DNA from: Leptospira sp. WS4.C2
Lineage (GTDB): Bacteria > Spirochaetota > Leptospiria > Leptospirales > Leptospiraceae
Direction: 5' to 3'
Length of the DNA: 64,000 bases
Assembly: GCF_040833985.1 (NCBI RefSeq)
Contig: NZ_CP162139.1
Coordinates: 3,072,501 to 3,136,500 of the forward strand
The notes beneath the pieces are model-generated. The model had not been told where the DNA came from. It saw nothing but the letters and a program-made list of their open reading frames with translations, and did no database searches. The position numbers and the translations under genes are program-made. The first letter of the stretch is position 1, and every line of letters begins with the position of its first letter. Of the stretch, positions 35,132-44,453 are shown piece after piece.

Positions 35132-36352
35132 ATGTGGGAGAATTGGATCAGACCAGAAGATTGGAAACTCCTCATGATTCCTTTTACCTATGGTTTTGTG
35201 GGCTGGATCACCAACTGGCTTGCCCTAAAGATGACTTTTTATCCGATCCAGTTTGTGGGAATCCCACCCTATTTGGGTTGGCAAGGGATCATTCCAAGAA
35301 AGGCCCATAAGATGGCCAGTAAGTCCGTTGATGTCATTACGGAACGCCTCCTCAACATCAGAGAAGTATTTTTAAAAGTAGATCCTAAAAAAGCAGAGGT
35401 GGTTTTTTTACCAGCACTCGAAACTAGCATCCGCTATACGATGAGAGAGTTTTCCGATAGTTTGGATCCCAAACTTTGGGATATGATTCCCGAATTGGTC
35501 CGTGAAGAAATATACCATAAGGTCAAAAGGGAAAGTGGTGTCACCATTCGAAAGGTGATTCGAAAACTCCAAAGAGATATTGATTCTTTATTCGATGTAA
35601 AGGCCTTAGTATTAAAAAAACTTTCCGGAAATAATGTAGGCCTTGTGGTAGAACTTTTTAAAGAAGTGGGGGCCCCTGAGTTTCGATTCATTGAACGGTC
35701 TGGATTTTATTTTGGTTTTTTACTCGGCCTTGTCCAAATGATTTTTATGATTTATTTTCCCGTGTTATGGACTCTTCCCATCCAAGGTGTGATTGTCGGG
35801 TATCTCACCAATTATCTCGCGTTAGAAATGATCTTTCGCCCCCTACTTCCCAGAAAGTTTTTAGGAATTTTTACTTACCAAGGTTTGTTTTTGAAAAGAC
35901 AATCCGAAGTATCGAGACTCTATGCAAAGTTGGTAAGTGAAAAAATTTTAACACCAAAGAACATTCTTTCGGAACTTATTTTCGGCAAGGCATCGAATGA
36001 CATCATTGCTATCATTCGAAAAGAAGTGATCCAACATGTGGATACAATTACCTTTCTAGCAAAACCAGCACTTTATGCATCAGGAAAAATAGACGAGTTT
36101 GAAGCTGCCAAAGAAAGGATTGCGGTAGCAATGGCCGACAATGCCGTGGAAAAAATATTTCACTTAGAAGAGTATTTAGGAGAGGCCTTAGAGATAGAAA
36201 AGATGATGGGGGACAGAATGTCCGCCCTTCCTCCTAAAGAATTTGAATCAATCTTACGGTCTGCGTTTCAAGAAGATGAATTGTTATTAATTTTAGTTGG
36301 TGCCGCGCTCGGTGCTATGGTGGGCTGGTTTCAAATGGTATTTATTGTATGA
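35132..36352 (+). CDS. DUF445-family membrane protein
   Basis: 406 residues. The two family motifs are seen: N-terminal 'GFVGWITNWLALKMTFYPIQ' followed by 'GWQGIIPRKAHKMASK', and a second copy 'GVIVGYLTNYLALEMIFRPL' followed by 'FTYQGLFLKRQSEVSR'. Membrane segments flank each, with a helical soluble part between. DUF445 (YheB/YjiN-like) proteins are inner-membrane proteins whose function is unclear. The stop overlaps the following epimerase gene by four bases (ATGA), so the genes are coupled. Confidence 0.85.
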   Translation: MWENWIRPEDWKLLMIPFTYGFVGWITNWLALKMTFYPIQFVGIPPYLGWQGIIPRKAHKMASKSVDVITERLLNIREVFLKVDPKKAEVVFLPALETSIRYTMREFSDSLDPKLWDMIPELVREEIYHKVKRESGVTIRKVIRKLQRDIDSLFDVKALVLKKLSGNNVGLVVELFKEVGAPEFRFIERSGFYFGFLLGLVQMIFMIYFPVLWTLPIQGVIVGYLTNYLALEMIFRPLLPRKFLGIFTYQGLFLKRQSEVSRLYAKLVSEKILTPKNILSELIFGKASNDIIAIIRKEVIQHVDTITFLAKPALYASGKIDEFEAAKERIAVAMADNAVEKIFHLEEYLGEALEIEKMMGDRMSALPPKEFESILRSAFQEDELLLILVGAALGAMVGWFQMVFIV

Positions 36353-37311
36353 CAAAAACAATACTCATCACTGGAGGCAGTGGTGTTCTTGGCAAAAGAT
36401 TATTGTTCGATTTAATCGAAGACTACAAAATCATAGCCATTGGGAAAAACTATGCAACTTTTCCCGATTCCATTCGGTTCCATAAAAATTTTAAGTTTTA
36501 CGAAAGAGATCTCGCCTCCATTCACAAAATCGAAGAATTTTTGATTCCTGAATCTATCGATTTAATCCTTCACCTAGCGGCTGTTGTTTCTGGAGTGAAA
36601 GTCACCGAAGAGATCTACCACCAAGTCAATGTTAATTCCACAAAATTACTTGTAGAATTTGCAAAAACCAAGAATGTTCCCCACTTTGGATTTGTGAGTT
36701 CTGTTTCTGTTTATGGATCCAAAGAAATTGATTTGAACATAGATAGCAAAAGATCCGGAACCACCATTTATGCCAAAACAAAAGCATTGGCAGAAGATTA
36801 TGTGCTAAATTCAGGTAAAGCCTATTCTTTATTTCGAATGGCGAGTATCTATGGCAAAGGGACAAAAAGTTTTATATCCAAACTACGTTCCCTCACCAAA
36901 CGAGGGGTTTATCCGTTCATTTCGTCCAACCGCAAAAAATCCCTCCTCCATATTGATGATGCCACAAAAGCCTTAGTCACTTGGACTAAACAAACGTTAA
37001 ATGGAAAACCACCAAAACCGGTGTATGTATTTTCTCACCCCGAATTTGTGACTGTAACCCAAGTGATAAAAACGTTTCAGGAACTCGGGATCGCAAGAAA
37101 TTTCCTCATCCCCATTCCCGTGGGTGGAATTTGGGCCAAATTTGTGGAATTGGCTTTCCGCCTTTTCTCTTTTTTCAGAAGAAAACCCTTCCACGGTTCC
37201 CCTCTCCAACCTTTGTTAGAATCGGTAGCCATTTATGATTTGCAATCCTTTGAAAATTTAGGAATTTTTCCAGAACGAGATTTACGAAAAGGTCTCATTG
37301 ACTATCAATAA
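36349..37311 (+). CDS. NAD-dependent epimerase/dehydratase (extended SDR)
   Basis: 320 residues. The Rossmann start is 'ILITGGSGVLGKRLLFDLIE' (GxxGxxG), with 'LILHLAAVVSGVK' and the active-site 'YAKTKALAEDYVL' (YxxxK). Serine in 'GFVSSVSVYGSKE' completes the triad. 'FRMASIYGKGTKSF' and 'LLHIDDATKALVTWT' are typical nucleotide-sugar epimerase/dehydratase segments. The sugar substrate is not visible. The gene is sandwiched between DUF445 and a secreted-protein gene, with overlapping ends on both sides, so the three form one operon. Confidence 0.87.
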   Translation: MTKTILITGGSGVLGKRLLFDLIEDYKIIAIGKNYATFPDSIRFHKNFKFYERDLASIHKIEEFLIPESIDLILHLAAVVSGVKVTEEIYHQVNVNSTKLLVEFAKTKNVPHFGFVSSVSVYGSKEIDLNIDSKRSGTTIYAKTKALAEDYVLNSGKAYSLFRMASIYGKGTKSFISKLRSLTKRGVYPFISSNRKKSLLHIDDATKALVTWTKQTLNGKPPKPVYVFSHPEFVTVTQVIKTFQELGIARNFLIPIPVGGIWAKFVELAFRLFSFFRRKPFHGSPLQPLLESVAIYDLQSFENLGIFPERDLRKGLIDYQ

Positions 37312-38153
37312 TGAAGGTACTCGGGGCCGATATTCTAAGTATGAAAAAGCGACTTTGCCTACTTGTTTTATTATGTCTTACTCTTTCTCATTTGGATGCT
37401 GCAACCTGGATCGAAGATTCTTTGAGTTTTGCATTTGAATATCCAAGAGGTTGGGCAAAGTCAGTTTTACGGCATCCCGACACAGTCCGAATCCAATTTT
37501 CAAAAACCAATAGAGAAGCGATCCTACAAATTGATGTTGCTCGTAGGACTAAAGAATACGATATCGACCGGTTCATTGAAGAAACAGTAGATACGTTTTT
37601 AACAAAATATCCTGACTTAAAATTAGTTCGTGAAAAAATGTTAGAGAATGAAGTGGCCGGTTTTGACGAGTCCGTCTTTGTTGTGTTACACTATACGGAA
37701 CACAAACAACTGGTTTCCAATCGATTTTTATTCCATAGAAAGGGTGGATTGTATTATGTAATTCAGGCAAAAACACCTCGTGCCTATTTTGCAAAGTATT
37801 CGAAAGACCTAGACCTTGTGATGAAAAGTTTCCGCCGCGAAACTCGAACGAAAAGCCGATGGCGTAACGATAGTTTGGCCTATCTTGATCCAGTAAAAGA
37901 CGAAAGGATCATCCAATATATCTCAATTACCATAAGACCCATTGATTCCTATCCTCACGAACACGGGGTAGTAAACAAACAAGATGAGGAATGGTTGTTT
38001 TCTGTGGAAGGAAACAAAAAACCGGGACCAGGCGAATGGGACAACCGCACCAAACCATCCCCCAATGACAACGGTTACACACCAGCAGATGTAAAACCGG
38101 ACACCCCTACTTCTGATGAACCTGTGGTCATTCCCGATAGCTCTGGGCTCTAA
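37311..38153 (+). CDS. Secreted protein of unknown function
   Basis: 280 residues from ATG 37311 (TAATG overlap with the epimerase stop), or 270 from ATG 37341, whose N terminus 'MKKRLCLLVLLCLTLSHLDA' is a clean signal peptide. The mature part, 'SLSFAFEYPRGWAKSVLRHP' then 'FLTKYPDLKLVREKMLENEV', resembles PsbP/DUF1795-like 'user of P-G-W' domains that follow a signal peptide. The C-terminal 60 residues are Pro/Asp-rich and probably disordered. No catalytic motif is seen. The operon ends in a stem at 38143-38163. Confidence 0.65.
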   Translation: MKVLGADILSMKKRLCLLVLLCLTLSHLDAATWIEDSLSFAFEYPRGWAKSVLRHPDTVRIQFSKTNREAILQIDVARRTKEYDIDRFIEETVDTFLTKYPDLKLVREKMLENEVAGFDESVFVVLHYTEHKQLVSNRFLFHRKGGLYYVIQAKTPRAYFAKYSKDLDLVMKSFRRETRTKSRWRNDSLAYLDPVKDERIIQYISITIRPIDSYPHEHGVVNKQDEEWLFSVEGNKKPGPGEWDNRTKPSPNDNGYTPADVKPDTPTSDEPVVIPDSSGL

Positions 38154-38163
38154 CTAGCCCCAG
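38143..38163 (+). terminator. Possible terminator of DUF445-epimerase-secreted protein operon
   Basis: CTGGGCT (38143-38149) pairs with AGCCCCAG (38156-38163) with one bulge, followed by GTTATTTC. It overlaps the stop codon region of the last gene. Confidence 0.45.
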
Positions 38164-38225
38164 GTTATTTCACTCCTAGAACCTTAAAAAAGTTTAAAAC
38201 CAAATTTAAAAAATCCCCATTTCCC

Positions 38226-38270
38226 TTGACGGAAATAGGGAGAATCCATTTATCGTATATTTACGATAAA
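38226..38270 (+). promoter_or_regulatory. ars promoter and ArsR operator
   Basis: A TTGACG -35 box (38226-38231) is 17 bases from a -10 region around 38249-38254. Overlapping the -10 is a perfect inverted repeat: TTTATCGTA (38249-38257), spacer TATT, TACGATAAA (38262-38270). This is a fitting site for ArsR binding and self-repression. The arsR ATG follows two bases later, so the leader is very short. Confidence 0.75.
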
Positions 38271-38272
38271 CT

Positions 38273-38623
38273 ATGGCTCAAAATAAAAAATCGGAATTCC
38301 CGGAAAATATCCAAAGGATTGCCTCCTTTACCAAACTACTCGCCCATCCGGCAAGGCTTGCCATTTTAGAAGTATTGGCGAGCCGACAAACATGCGTTTG
38401 CGGAGAGATTGTAGAGATTCTTCCTCTTGCTCAATCTACAGTTTCTCAACATTTAAAAGAACTAAAAGAAGGCGGACTAGTCAAGGGTGAAGTGGAAGGA
38501 ACATCTTCTTGTTATTGTATTCATTGGGAAAATTTTTCCAAGGCCTATAGCGAATTTGCAGAACATATTGAATTCATTCAGAAATTTAAAAATAACAAAA
38601 CGGAGAACTGTTGTGAGTCATAA
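38273..38623 (+). CDS. arsR: ArsR-family arsenic-responsive repressor
   Basis: 116 residues. Winged helix with 'LLAHPARLAILEVLASRQTC' and recognition helix 'LAQSTVSQHLKELKEGGLV'. The arsenite-sensing 'TCVCGEI' (Cys41, Cys43) matches the ELCVCDL-type site of ArsR alpha-3 helices. Extra cysteines at the C-terminal 'ENCCES' may add to metal binding. It sits directly behind its palindromic operator and leads arsC, DUF6428 and acr3 genes. The stop overlaps the arsC GTG. Confidence 0.9.
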   Translation: MAQNKKSEFPENIQRIASFTKLLAHPARLAILEVLASRQTCVCGEIVEILPLAQSTVSQHLKELKEGGLVKGEVEGTSSCYCIHWENFSKAYSEFAEHIEFIQKFKNNKTENCCES

Positions 38624-39035
38624 AAAAAATATTTTAATCCTGTGCACCGGGAATAGTTGTAGGAGCCAAATCGCCGAAGGTTGGATGCGATTCTTTGCAA
38701 AAGACAAAGCAAATGTGTATAGTGCAGGAATCGAAACCCATGGAGTGAATCCAAAGGCTATAGCGACTATGAAAGACGCGGGAATTGATATTTCCCATCA
38801 CACCTCGAATCATATAAACGAATACAAGGACATCCAGTTTGATTTTCTGATTACAGTCTGTGACCATGCAAAAGAAAACTGTCCGTATTTCCCGACTGAT
38901 GCAAAACGTTTCCACCAGAACTTTACTGACCCTTCTAAAAAAATAGGATCGGAAGAAGAAATTAAAAACGCCTTCGAACAAACAAGAGAAGAGATCAGAA
39001 ATTACTGCGAAAATTTTGTGAACAAAGAATTATAG
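38613..39035 (+). CDS. arsC: Thioredoxin-dependent arsenate reductase (LMW-PTP type)
   Basis: 140 residues from GTG 38613, overlapping arsR by 11 bases, with CGGAG upstream. (The frame is open to 38487, but that part is a shadow of arsR.) P-loop 'CTGNSCRSQIAEGW' holds Cys11 and Arg17. The second and third redox cysteines are Cys83 and Cys90 in 'TVCDHAKENCPYFP', and the catalytic Asp is in 'FTDPSKK' (Asp106). This full set matches the thioredoxin-coupled ArsC of Bacillus/Staphylococcus type, which reduces arsenate to arsenite for export by Acr3. Confidence 0.9.
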   Translation: MSHKKNILILCTGNSCRSQIAEGWMRFFAKDKANVYSAGIETHGVNPKAIATMKDAGIDISHHTSNHINEYKDIQFDFLITVCDHAKENCPYFPTDAKRFHQNFTDPSKKIGSEEEIKNAFEQTREEIRNYCENFVNKEL

Positions 39036-39046
39036 GAGAGAATCAA

Positions 39047-39586
39047 ATGAAAACACTAACATGGAATGACTTTAAAACCAATTTGGGTTTATATCCAGAA
39101 CTTCATTTAAAATTTGAATATGGCAAAAACCAAACCATATTTCCCAATTACCATATCACCGAATTCAAATTAGCAAATATCCAATCTGTAGATTGTGGTG
39201 GAAAATCAGATTCTTGGTCTGAAATCATTTTACAAGTGTTAGAACCAAAAGTAGAAAAAGATACCGAGTCTATGACACTCGCAAAAGTGAATTCCATTCT
39301 AAAGAAAGTAACAACTTCCATGAATATACCAGAAGAGGCAACATTAAGAATTGAATTCGGAAACGAAGACACAGCGATGAGACAATACTTTGTATCCGAG
39401 ATGAAGCCAATCGAAAACTCTCTTCTCATCCAATTAAAGGATGGAAAAACAGAATGCAAAGCATCTGCCAGCTGTGGTTTACCAAAAGATGTGGTTTCCT
39501 TTCCCAAACTAGAAAAAACAAGTTCTGCTTGTTGTTCGCCTAAAGCAACTATAGAAGATACGAATGAACCCGCAGGATGTTGTTAA
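39047..39586 (+). CDS. DUF6428-family protein in ars operon
   Basis: 179 residues. The N-terminal 'FPNYHITEFKLANIQSVDCG' and middle 'TLAKVNSILKKVTTSM' match DUF6428 proteins, which I recall from Bacteroidetes ars clusters. A conserved-looking 'VDCGGK' and a Cys-rich tail ('CKASASCG', 'SACCSPK', final 'GCC') give seven cysteines that could bind arsenite. The gene lies 11 bases after arsC and touches acr3 (stop next to the ATG). No biochemical role is established to my knowledge. A metallochaperone or reductase partner is a reasonable guess. Confidence 0.75.
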   Translation: MKTLTWNDFKTNLGLYPELHLKFEYGKNQTIFPNYHITEFKLANIQSVDCGGKSDSWSEIILQVLEPKVEKDTESMTLAKVNSILKKVTTSMNIPEEATLRIEFGNEDTAMRQYFVSEMKPIENSLLIQLKDGKTECKASASCGLPKDVVSFPKLEKTSSACCSPKATIEDTNEPAGCC

Positions 39587-40633
39587 ATGAAACAACTATC
39601 TTTTTTAGACAGATTCTTAACCCTTTGGATCTTCGGTGCCATGGCCATTGGGTTACTCATTGGAAAATTTTTTCCATCAGTTGTTTCTGAATTTTCATCT
39701 CTTTCGATGGGAACTACCAATATCCCTTTGGCGATTGGACTAATACTGATGATGTATCCCCCACTTGCCAAAGTAAAATATGGAGAGATGGGAAAGGTAT
39801 TTAAGGATGGGAAGTTACTCTCGCTTTCTCTGGTTCTCAATTGGATCATTGGTCCCATCCTTATGTTTTTTTTGGCGATTACTTTTCTTGCGAACGAACC
39901 GGAATACAGAACGGGACTCATATTAATTGGTCTGGCACGATGTATTGCCATGGTGATTGTTTGGAATGACTTGGCAAATGGAGACAGAGAATATGGGGCA
40001 GCCCTTGTAGCTCTCAATAGTATCTTTCAAGTTTTCTTTTATAGTTTTTATGCCTATCTATTTATAACTGTATTACCACCTTATTTTGGTTTGGCTGGAA
40101 CAAAAGTTTCTATACAGATTTCGGATATTGCAGAAACTGTGGGGATTTATTTGGGAATTCCTTTTTTTCTTGGTTTTATTTCTCGATATAGTTTTGAGAA
40201 GTTTGGTGCCAAAGAGTTTTACGAAACCAAATTCCTTCCCCGAATTTCGCCCTTAACATTATCTGCACTTCTATTCACCATTATCGTTATGTTTAGTTTG
40301 AAGGGTGGGATGATTTTGGATTTAACAGATGATGTGGTTCGTGTAGCCATTCCCTTACTTTTGTATTTTGGAATTATTTTTTTTGTAAGCCTTTGGATTG
40401 GATACAAACTAGGTGTAGATTATTCAAAAAATGCGGCCGTTAGTTTTACGGCGACAGGAAATAACTTTGAATTGGCGATCGCTGTCGCCATCGGTGTCTT
40501 TGGAATCCAAAGTGGAGTTGCTTTTGTGGGTGTGATTGGACCTTTAATTGAAGTTCCGGCCCTTATATTACTCGTTAAATTTGCGATTGGATTTAGAAAC
40601 AAATTCTATAAAGAAAATACCAAACTTTCTTAA
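39587..40633 (+). CDS. acr3: ACR3-family arsenite efflux transporter
   Basis: 348 residues with ten membrane helices, the typical length of ACR3 (arsenite permease, BART superfamily). Family segments are '[20 protein letters not shown]', with the essential Cys in the fourth helix, '[20 protein letters not shown]', '[20 protein letters not shown]' and '[15 protein letters not shown]' with the conserved Glu. It exports arsenite using the proton gradient. It is the last gene of the operon and is followed by a clear terminator at 40642-40670. Confidence 0.93.
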   Translation: MKQLSFLDRFLTLWIFGAMAIGLLIGKFFPSVVSEFSSLSMGTTNIPLAIGLILMMYPPLAKVKYGEMGKVFKDGKLLSLSLVLNWIIGPILMFFLAITFLANEPEYRTGLILIGLARCIAMVIVWNDLANGDREYGAALVALNSIFQVFFYSFYAYLFITVLPPYFGLAGTKVSIQISDIAETVGIYLGIPFFLGFISRYSFEKFGAKEFYETKFLPRISPLTLSALLFTIIVMFSLKGGMILDLTDDVVRVAIPLLLYFGIIFFVSLWIGYKLGVDYSKNAAVSFTATGNNFELAIAVAIGVFGIQSGVAFVGVIGPLIEVPALILLVKFAIGFRNKFYKENTKLS

Positions 40634-40641
40634 ATACAAAA

Positions 40642-40675
40642 CCTTTCTCAATAATTCTCAATGAGAAAGGCTTTT
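40642..40675 (+). terminator. Rho-independent terminator of the ars operon
   Basis: CCTTTCTCA (40642-40650) pairs with TGAGAAAGG (40662-40670), a perfect nine-bp stem, followed by CTTTTG. The 130 bases after it, up to the convergent GGDEF gene, contain nothing recognisable. Confidence 0.75.
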
Positions 40676-40810
40676 GATCCATCGCTGCTTTTACTAGACG
40701 ATTTGAAAGAGTGATTCCATCGGGAAGTGCGAATGGTGAAAATAACGGGGAAGTAGAATTCACCCGTCCCTATTAGACTTAGGAATTAATAAAGAAGGGA
40801 TATTTGAATC

Positions 40811-41830
40811 TTAAAGATTTTGTCCTTTTTTACGAGACTGTTTGTCTTCATACATACGGCTATCAGCAATGGCCATTAGAGTTTCTGGCTCAGACCCATC
40901 CTCTGGATAAAAAACAATACCTACACTTGTTTTCATTTGAAGTTTGGTGGCCTCAAATTGAATCTCTCCCTCCACCATGTTTACAATACCACGAAGGAGT
41001 GCTAAAACAGAATCTTTTGGTTCTGTGTGAATCATGATGAGACCAAATTCATCACCTCCAAGTCTAGCAAATACATCTTGGTGTTGGATCAAATGGGCAA
41101 ATCGGCTCGCAAACCGAGAAAGATAAAAATCACCCGCTGCATGTCCATAAGTATCATTCACTTCTTTTAATCCATCTAAATCGAACAAAGCAATGGTCAA
41201 AGAACAACCATCCTTTTGAATGCGAGAAAGTCCACGCCTTAGATAGTCATAAAATGCAGAACGATTGTACACGCCAGTTAGGGCATCATGGCTTGCCAGA
41301 TATGCCATTGTTTGCAAACTTTTTTCTCTTTCAGCCCACCGATAGGCATTATGCAAAATAGCAGCTAGTGTTCCTGACAACATATTAAGCACATAAGCAT
41401 CGTTAGGTGAATAGAATCCAATTTTGGAACTGTGGACTTTTAATACACCCAGTATTTCAGAATCAAAATATAAGGGTAAAACAATCATAGAACGAAGACC
41501 AACAACACGGCATGCTTCGCGGTTGACTCGATTATCTTCTTCGGAATCGACACAATAGAGGCTTGTTTTGGACTGAAGACTTAAACCAGAAAAACTTCCC
41601 TTCATTGGGATTCTAAGTCCAATTTGTTTTTCCGCACTTCCACTGGCAGCACGGTAAACCAAATCTTCGCCTTCCACAAGTTCAAACACAGCACCCTCTG
41701 AGTCTGTGATTTCTTTTGCACGGAGAGTGATGAAATCTAATAGATAAGGAACATCTGGTTTAGCGGCTGTTAACTCTGTTTGAAGTTTAAGTATTTTTTC
41801 TAGTGTTGAAGCCGGAGAGGAGTTTTCCAT
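40811..41830 (-). CDS. GAF-GGDEF diguanylate cyclase
   Basis: 339 residues. A GAF domain (about 25-165) includes 'VGLRSMIVLPLYFDSEILGV', followed by a GGDEF domain with 'HDALTGVYNRSAFYDYLRRG' and the active site 'RLGGDEFG' (GGDEF at 258-262). It likely makes cyclic di-GMP in response to a small ligand or redox cue sensed by GAF. The inhibitory I-site RxxD, five residues before GGDEF, is QxxD here (Gln249, Asp252), so product inhibition is probably lost. Next upstream on the same strand is a membrane protein 42 bases away. Confidence 0.9.
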   Translation of the reverse strand: MENSSPASTLEKILKLQTELTAAKPDVPYLLDFITLRAKEITDSEGAVFELVEGEDLVYRAASGSAEKQIGLRIPMKGSFSGLSLQSKTSLYCVDSEEDNRVNREACRVVGLRSMIVLPLYFDSEILGVLKVHSSKIGFYSPNDAYVLNMLSGTLAAILHNAYRWAEREKSLQTMAYLASHDALTGVYNRSAFYDYLRRGLSRIQKDGCSLTIALFDLDGLKEVNDTYGHAAGDFYLSRFASRFAHLIQHQDVFARLGGDEFGLIMIHTEPKDSVLALLRGIVNMVEGEIQFEATKLQMKTSVGIVFYPEDGSEPETLMAIADSRMYEDKQSRKKGQNL

Positions 41831-41872
41831 GGATACCCTTGGAAATATATTTTTGAAACTCCTCTTTTTGAT

Positions 41873-42460
41873 CTAGCTTAATTTTCGAATTCCCTCTGCT
41901 AAACAATAATTAGCAATCGCAAGTAAGATATGAAAGATATCAACGTTCAGAACTGGTCCTGTTGATCCTTTGGTTCCGATCACAAGACCTGCAACAATAA
42001 ACAAAACAGATCCAATGATTCCCATGACAGCTGCATTTGATTTTCTAGGGAAACGAACCAGAGAACTAATGAGGATGATAAACATTGATAATCCACCAAC
42101 AACTGTCGGGTAAAGTGAAAGTGGATAGAGATAAGCAAACACTAGGTAGAAGCCGAATGCTACTGCAATGAAGAGAAAAAAAGTTTTTTCTGAAAGAGAT
42201 CGAAAGGTAAAATGGAAGAATGCCAATCCTAGAAGGGGAACTCCCACACATCCAGACAATCCAACAAAAAAACGATAGATAGAATCAAGAGTGTTGATTC
42301 CTAAAAAGTGAATCGAACCAAGGCCTGCAGAAATTCCGATGATGGACAAGCCATAAAATGCAGAACGAGATGGGATGGAGGACTTCCCGACGAACCGGTA
42401 GGCCATCGCCAAGGAAACTAAGGAAAGAATTAAGTCCGAAAGGAAAGTTGAGAAAACCAT
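41873..42460 (-). CDS. Membrane protein of unknown function
   Basis: 195 residues, about six membrane helices, and short loops. No motif is recognised with confidence. Histidine in 'SIHFLGINTLDS', 'FFHFTFRSLSE' and 'VDIFHILLAIANYCL' could bind a metal or haem, but that is only a pattern. It lies in a minus-strand group between a multi-PAS protein and a GGDEF cyclase, so it may be linked to sensing. Start ATG at 42460. Confidence 0.6.
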   Translation of the reverse strand: MVFSTFLSDLILSLVSLAMAYRFVGKSSIPSRSAFYGLSIIGISAGLGSIHFLGINTLDSIYRFFVGLSGCVGVPLLGLAFFHFTFRSLSEKTFFLFIAVAFGFYLVFAYLYPLSLYPTVVGGLSMFIILISSLVRFPRKSNAAVMGIIGSVLFIVAGLVIGTKGSTGPVLNVDIFHILLAIANYCLAEGIRKLS

Positions 42461-42525
42461 GGCTACGAATTAGAACTAATTTAGTAGAAGAAGCAAGATA
42501 AATTAAACGGTCTTAAATAATTAAT

Positions 42526-44337
42526 TCAGGGAACTATGACTCTTTGGGATTTTAGCACAATGTCTTGAATGATACTGTCCAATTCCTTAGCAGATTCGAT
42601 GAGATGATCCAAACTCTGCTTTTCTTCTGCAGGTGACAAGGCTCCCGTTTTGATCAGATCCACAATTCCCATAATCTTTGCCAAAGGATTCCGTACCACA
42701 TGCGACTGGGTCCAAGCAATCGCTTTAAGTTTTTCATTTTGTGTCTGAATCGCTGTAATTTGAACGACTCGTTCTGTCACATCATGAAAGTTATCTACGA
42801 TCCCACCTATGTTTTCGTCCTCGATTAAATTGGTAATGGTTGACTCAACCCACCTCCAAGAACCGTTTTGGTGCCTGATTCTAAAATTATGACTTGGTAA
42901 AGAATTTCCCTGAGGGATGGTGATCACTTCAGCTAAACGTCTTTTAATTTTGGGAATGTCATCCGGATGCAGGATATCGAATAAATTCATATGCATAGCA
43001 TCTGATTCAGAATACCCCAAAACCCTAGTAATAGAAGGAGAGACATATTTAGCTTTGCCCGCGGTACTGATGATCGCGATTACATCTACACCATTTTCTA
43101 CAAGGGCCCGGTAACGTTTTTCACTCGCTACCAGTTCCATTCGTTTTGCAATCAAATCCGTGATGTCTTTTGAAAAACAAGCAAGTCCAGTGATTTGCCC
43201 TTCTGCATTTCTGATCGGATTAAAAAATACCTCTCGGTGTTCTTCCAGTTGGGTGATAGGACTAATAAACTTTTCATAAGCTTTAAAAGATTCACCCGAA
43301 AGGCCCCTTTCATAATAACCCTTCCATTTTTCATAGAAGGCTTCTCCTTGGTTCATAATCAGAACCGTATCTCCTTCTTTTGCTGTGGTCCCGAGGAGAA
43401 ATCCCATCACATCTAAAAAGGCTTTGTTTGCAGCAATCAAATGGAACTTAGAGTCCAATGACCAAATCAAATCAGAAGTTCCGTTTATGAGGGCTTCTTG
43501 GTTTCTTTTGATGCGAATGAGTTTTTCTTCACTGATGACTTTGTCTGAAATATCTCGGGTTACACTGAGAACAGAGGTAATCTCTCCGGTTTGGTTTGTG
43601 AGCGGAACTGCCGTACTTTCCATCCATCTCTCAGTCCCCTTCAGACCAATGATACGAAACCTTGTACTCGACTTGATTCCTTGCAGAGCACGATCATGGA
43701 TCGATTGGTAGGATTTTAAATCCAAAGGATTCACTAAATTTTCTACCTTTTGTCCCACCGCATCCTCAGGACAGTCTGCCTCTATCATTTGTAGGCCAGC
43801 AGGATTCATCTCCACGAGAACTCCGTCCGGTGAAACTACCTTCACACATTCTGGTTCCGATTGGAGGATTGTACTCAGGCGCGATTCTTGTTGTTTTAAG
43901 GTTTGATAAGCTTCCCTTTGTTCGGTGATGTCTTGAAAGATTCCTACAATTTGTAAAGGTTCGTTTTTTTCGTTTCGAATAACATCCGCTAAAGAGTGAA
44001 TGGTTTTAACTTTGCCAGTAGTAGTAATAAGTCTACATTCTAAATCATAATTGATTCCAGTTTCTAGGACTTCCTTCATATGTTGAGTTGCTCGTTCTCG
44101 GTCCTCTGGATGAACAGATAAATATCCTATTTCTAAGCTAACAGGCATGGAAGAAGGATCCATTTCTAAAATACGAAACACTCCATCTGACCAATGTAAG
44201 GTTTGATTGATAAAGTCCACTTCCCAGTGCCCGAGTTTCCCTAAAGTTTCCATTTGACGAAGGATAATTTTTTGTTTTTTGCCTTCTCCTTTCACGGAGG
44301 AAGGAGGGATTACATTGTCATTTTCTTTCTTATTCAC
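42526..44337 (-). CDS. Multi-PAS sensor protein ending in HisKA-like helix, no ATPase domain
   Basis: 603 residues with about four PAS/PAC repeats: residues 30-140 ('GHWEVDFINQTLHWSDGVFR'), then blocks ending 'VLSVTRDISDKV', 'LACFSKDITDLI' and 'VDNFHDVTERV'. The C-terminal 'AIAWTQSHVVRNPLAKIMGI' is a histidine-kinase dimerisation helix with the H-x-x-R-N-P-L phospho-site (His is the acceptor). The protein ends about 50 residues later ('VLKSQRVIVP') with no HATPase_c domain. It may be a phospho-relay partner, a signal hub or a truncated kinase. There is no response regulator next to it. Confidence 0.82.
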   Translation of the reverse strand: MNKKENDNVIPPSSVKGEGKKQKIILRQMETLGKLGHWEVDFINQTLHWSDGVFRILEMDPSSMPVSLEIGYLSVHPEDRERATQHMKEVLETGINYDLECRLITTTGKVKTIHSLADVIRNEKNEPLQIVGIFQDITEQREAYQTLKQQESRLSTILQSEPECVKVVSPDGVLVEMNPAGLQMIEADCPEDAVGQKVENLVNPLDLKSYQSIHDRALQGIKSSTRFRIIGLKGTERWMESTAVPLTNQTGEITSVLSVTRDISDKVISEEKLIRIKRNQEALINGTSDLIWSLDSKFHLIAANKAFLDVMGFLLGTTAKEGDTVLIMNQGEAFYEKWKGYYERGLSGESFKAYEKFISPITQLEEHREVFFNPIRNAEGQITGLACFSKDITDLIAKRMELVASEKRYRALVENGVDVIAIISTAGKAKYVSPSITRVLGYSESDAMHMNLFDILHPDDIPKIKRRLAEVITIPQGNSLPSHNFRIRHQNGSWRWVESTITNLIEDENIGGIVDNFHDVTERVVQITAIQTQNEKLKAIAWTQSHVVRNPLAKIMGIVDLIKTGALSPAEEKQSLDHLIESAKELDSIIQDIVLKSQRVIVP

Positions 44338-44453
44338 AAAGAGCCACTCCCCTAAAACAGAAGTATGATTCTGTCAGACTAAGAAAACGGAGTCAGCACT
44401 TTTTTAGTTAAAATTTGAAAATCTAACATACTCAAGATGGATTATACTACTGC

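Noticed and set aside
38487..38612. N-terminal extension of arsC
   Set aside because: This stretch is arsR in another frame; the GTG at 38613 with CGGAG upstream matches the family start.
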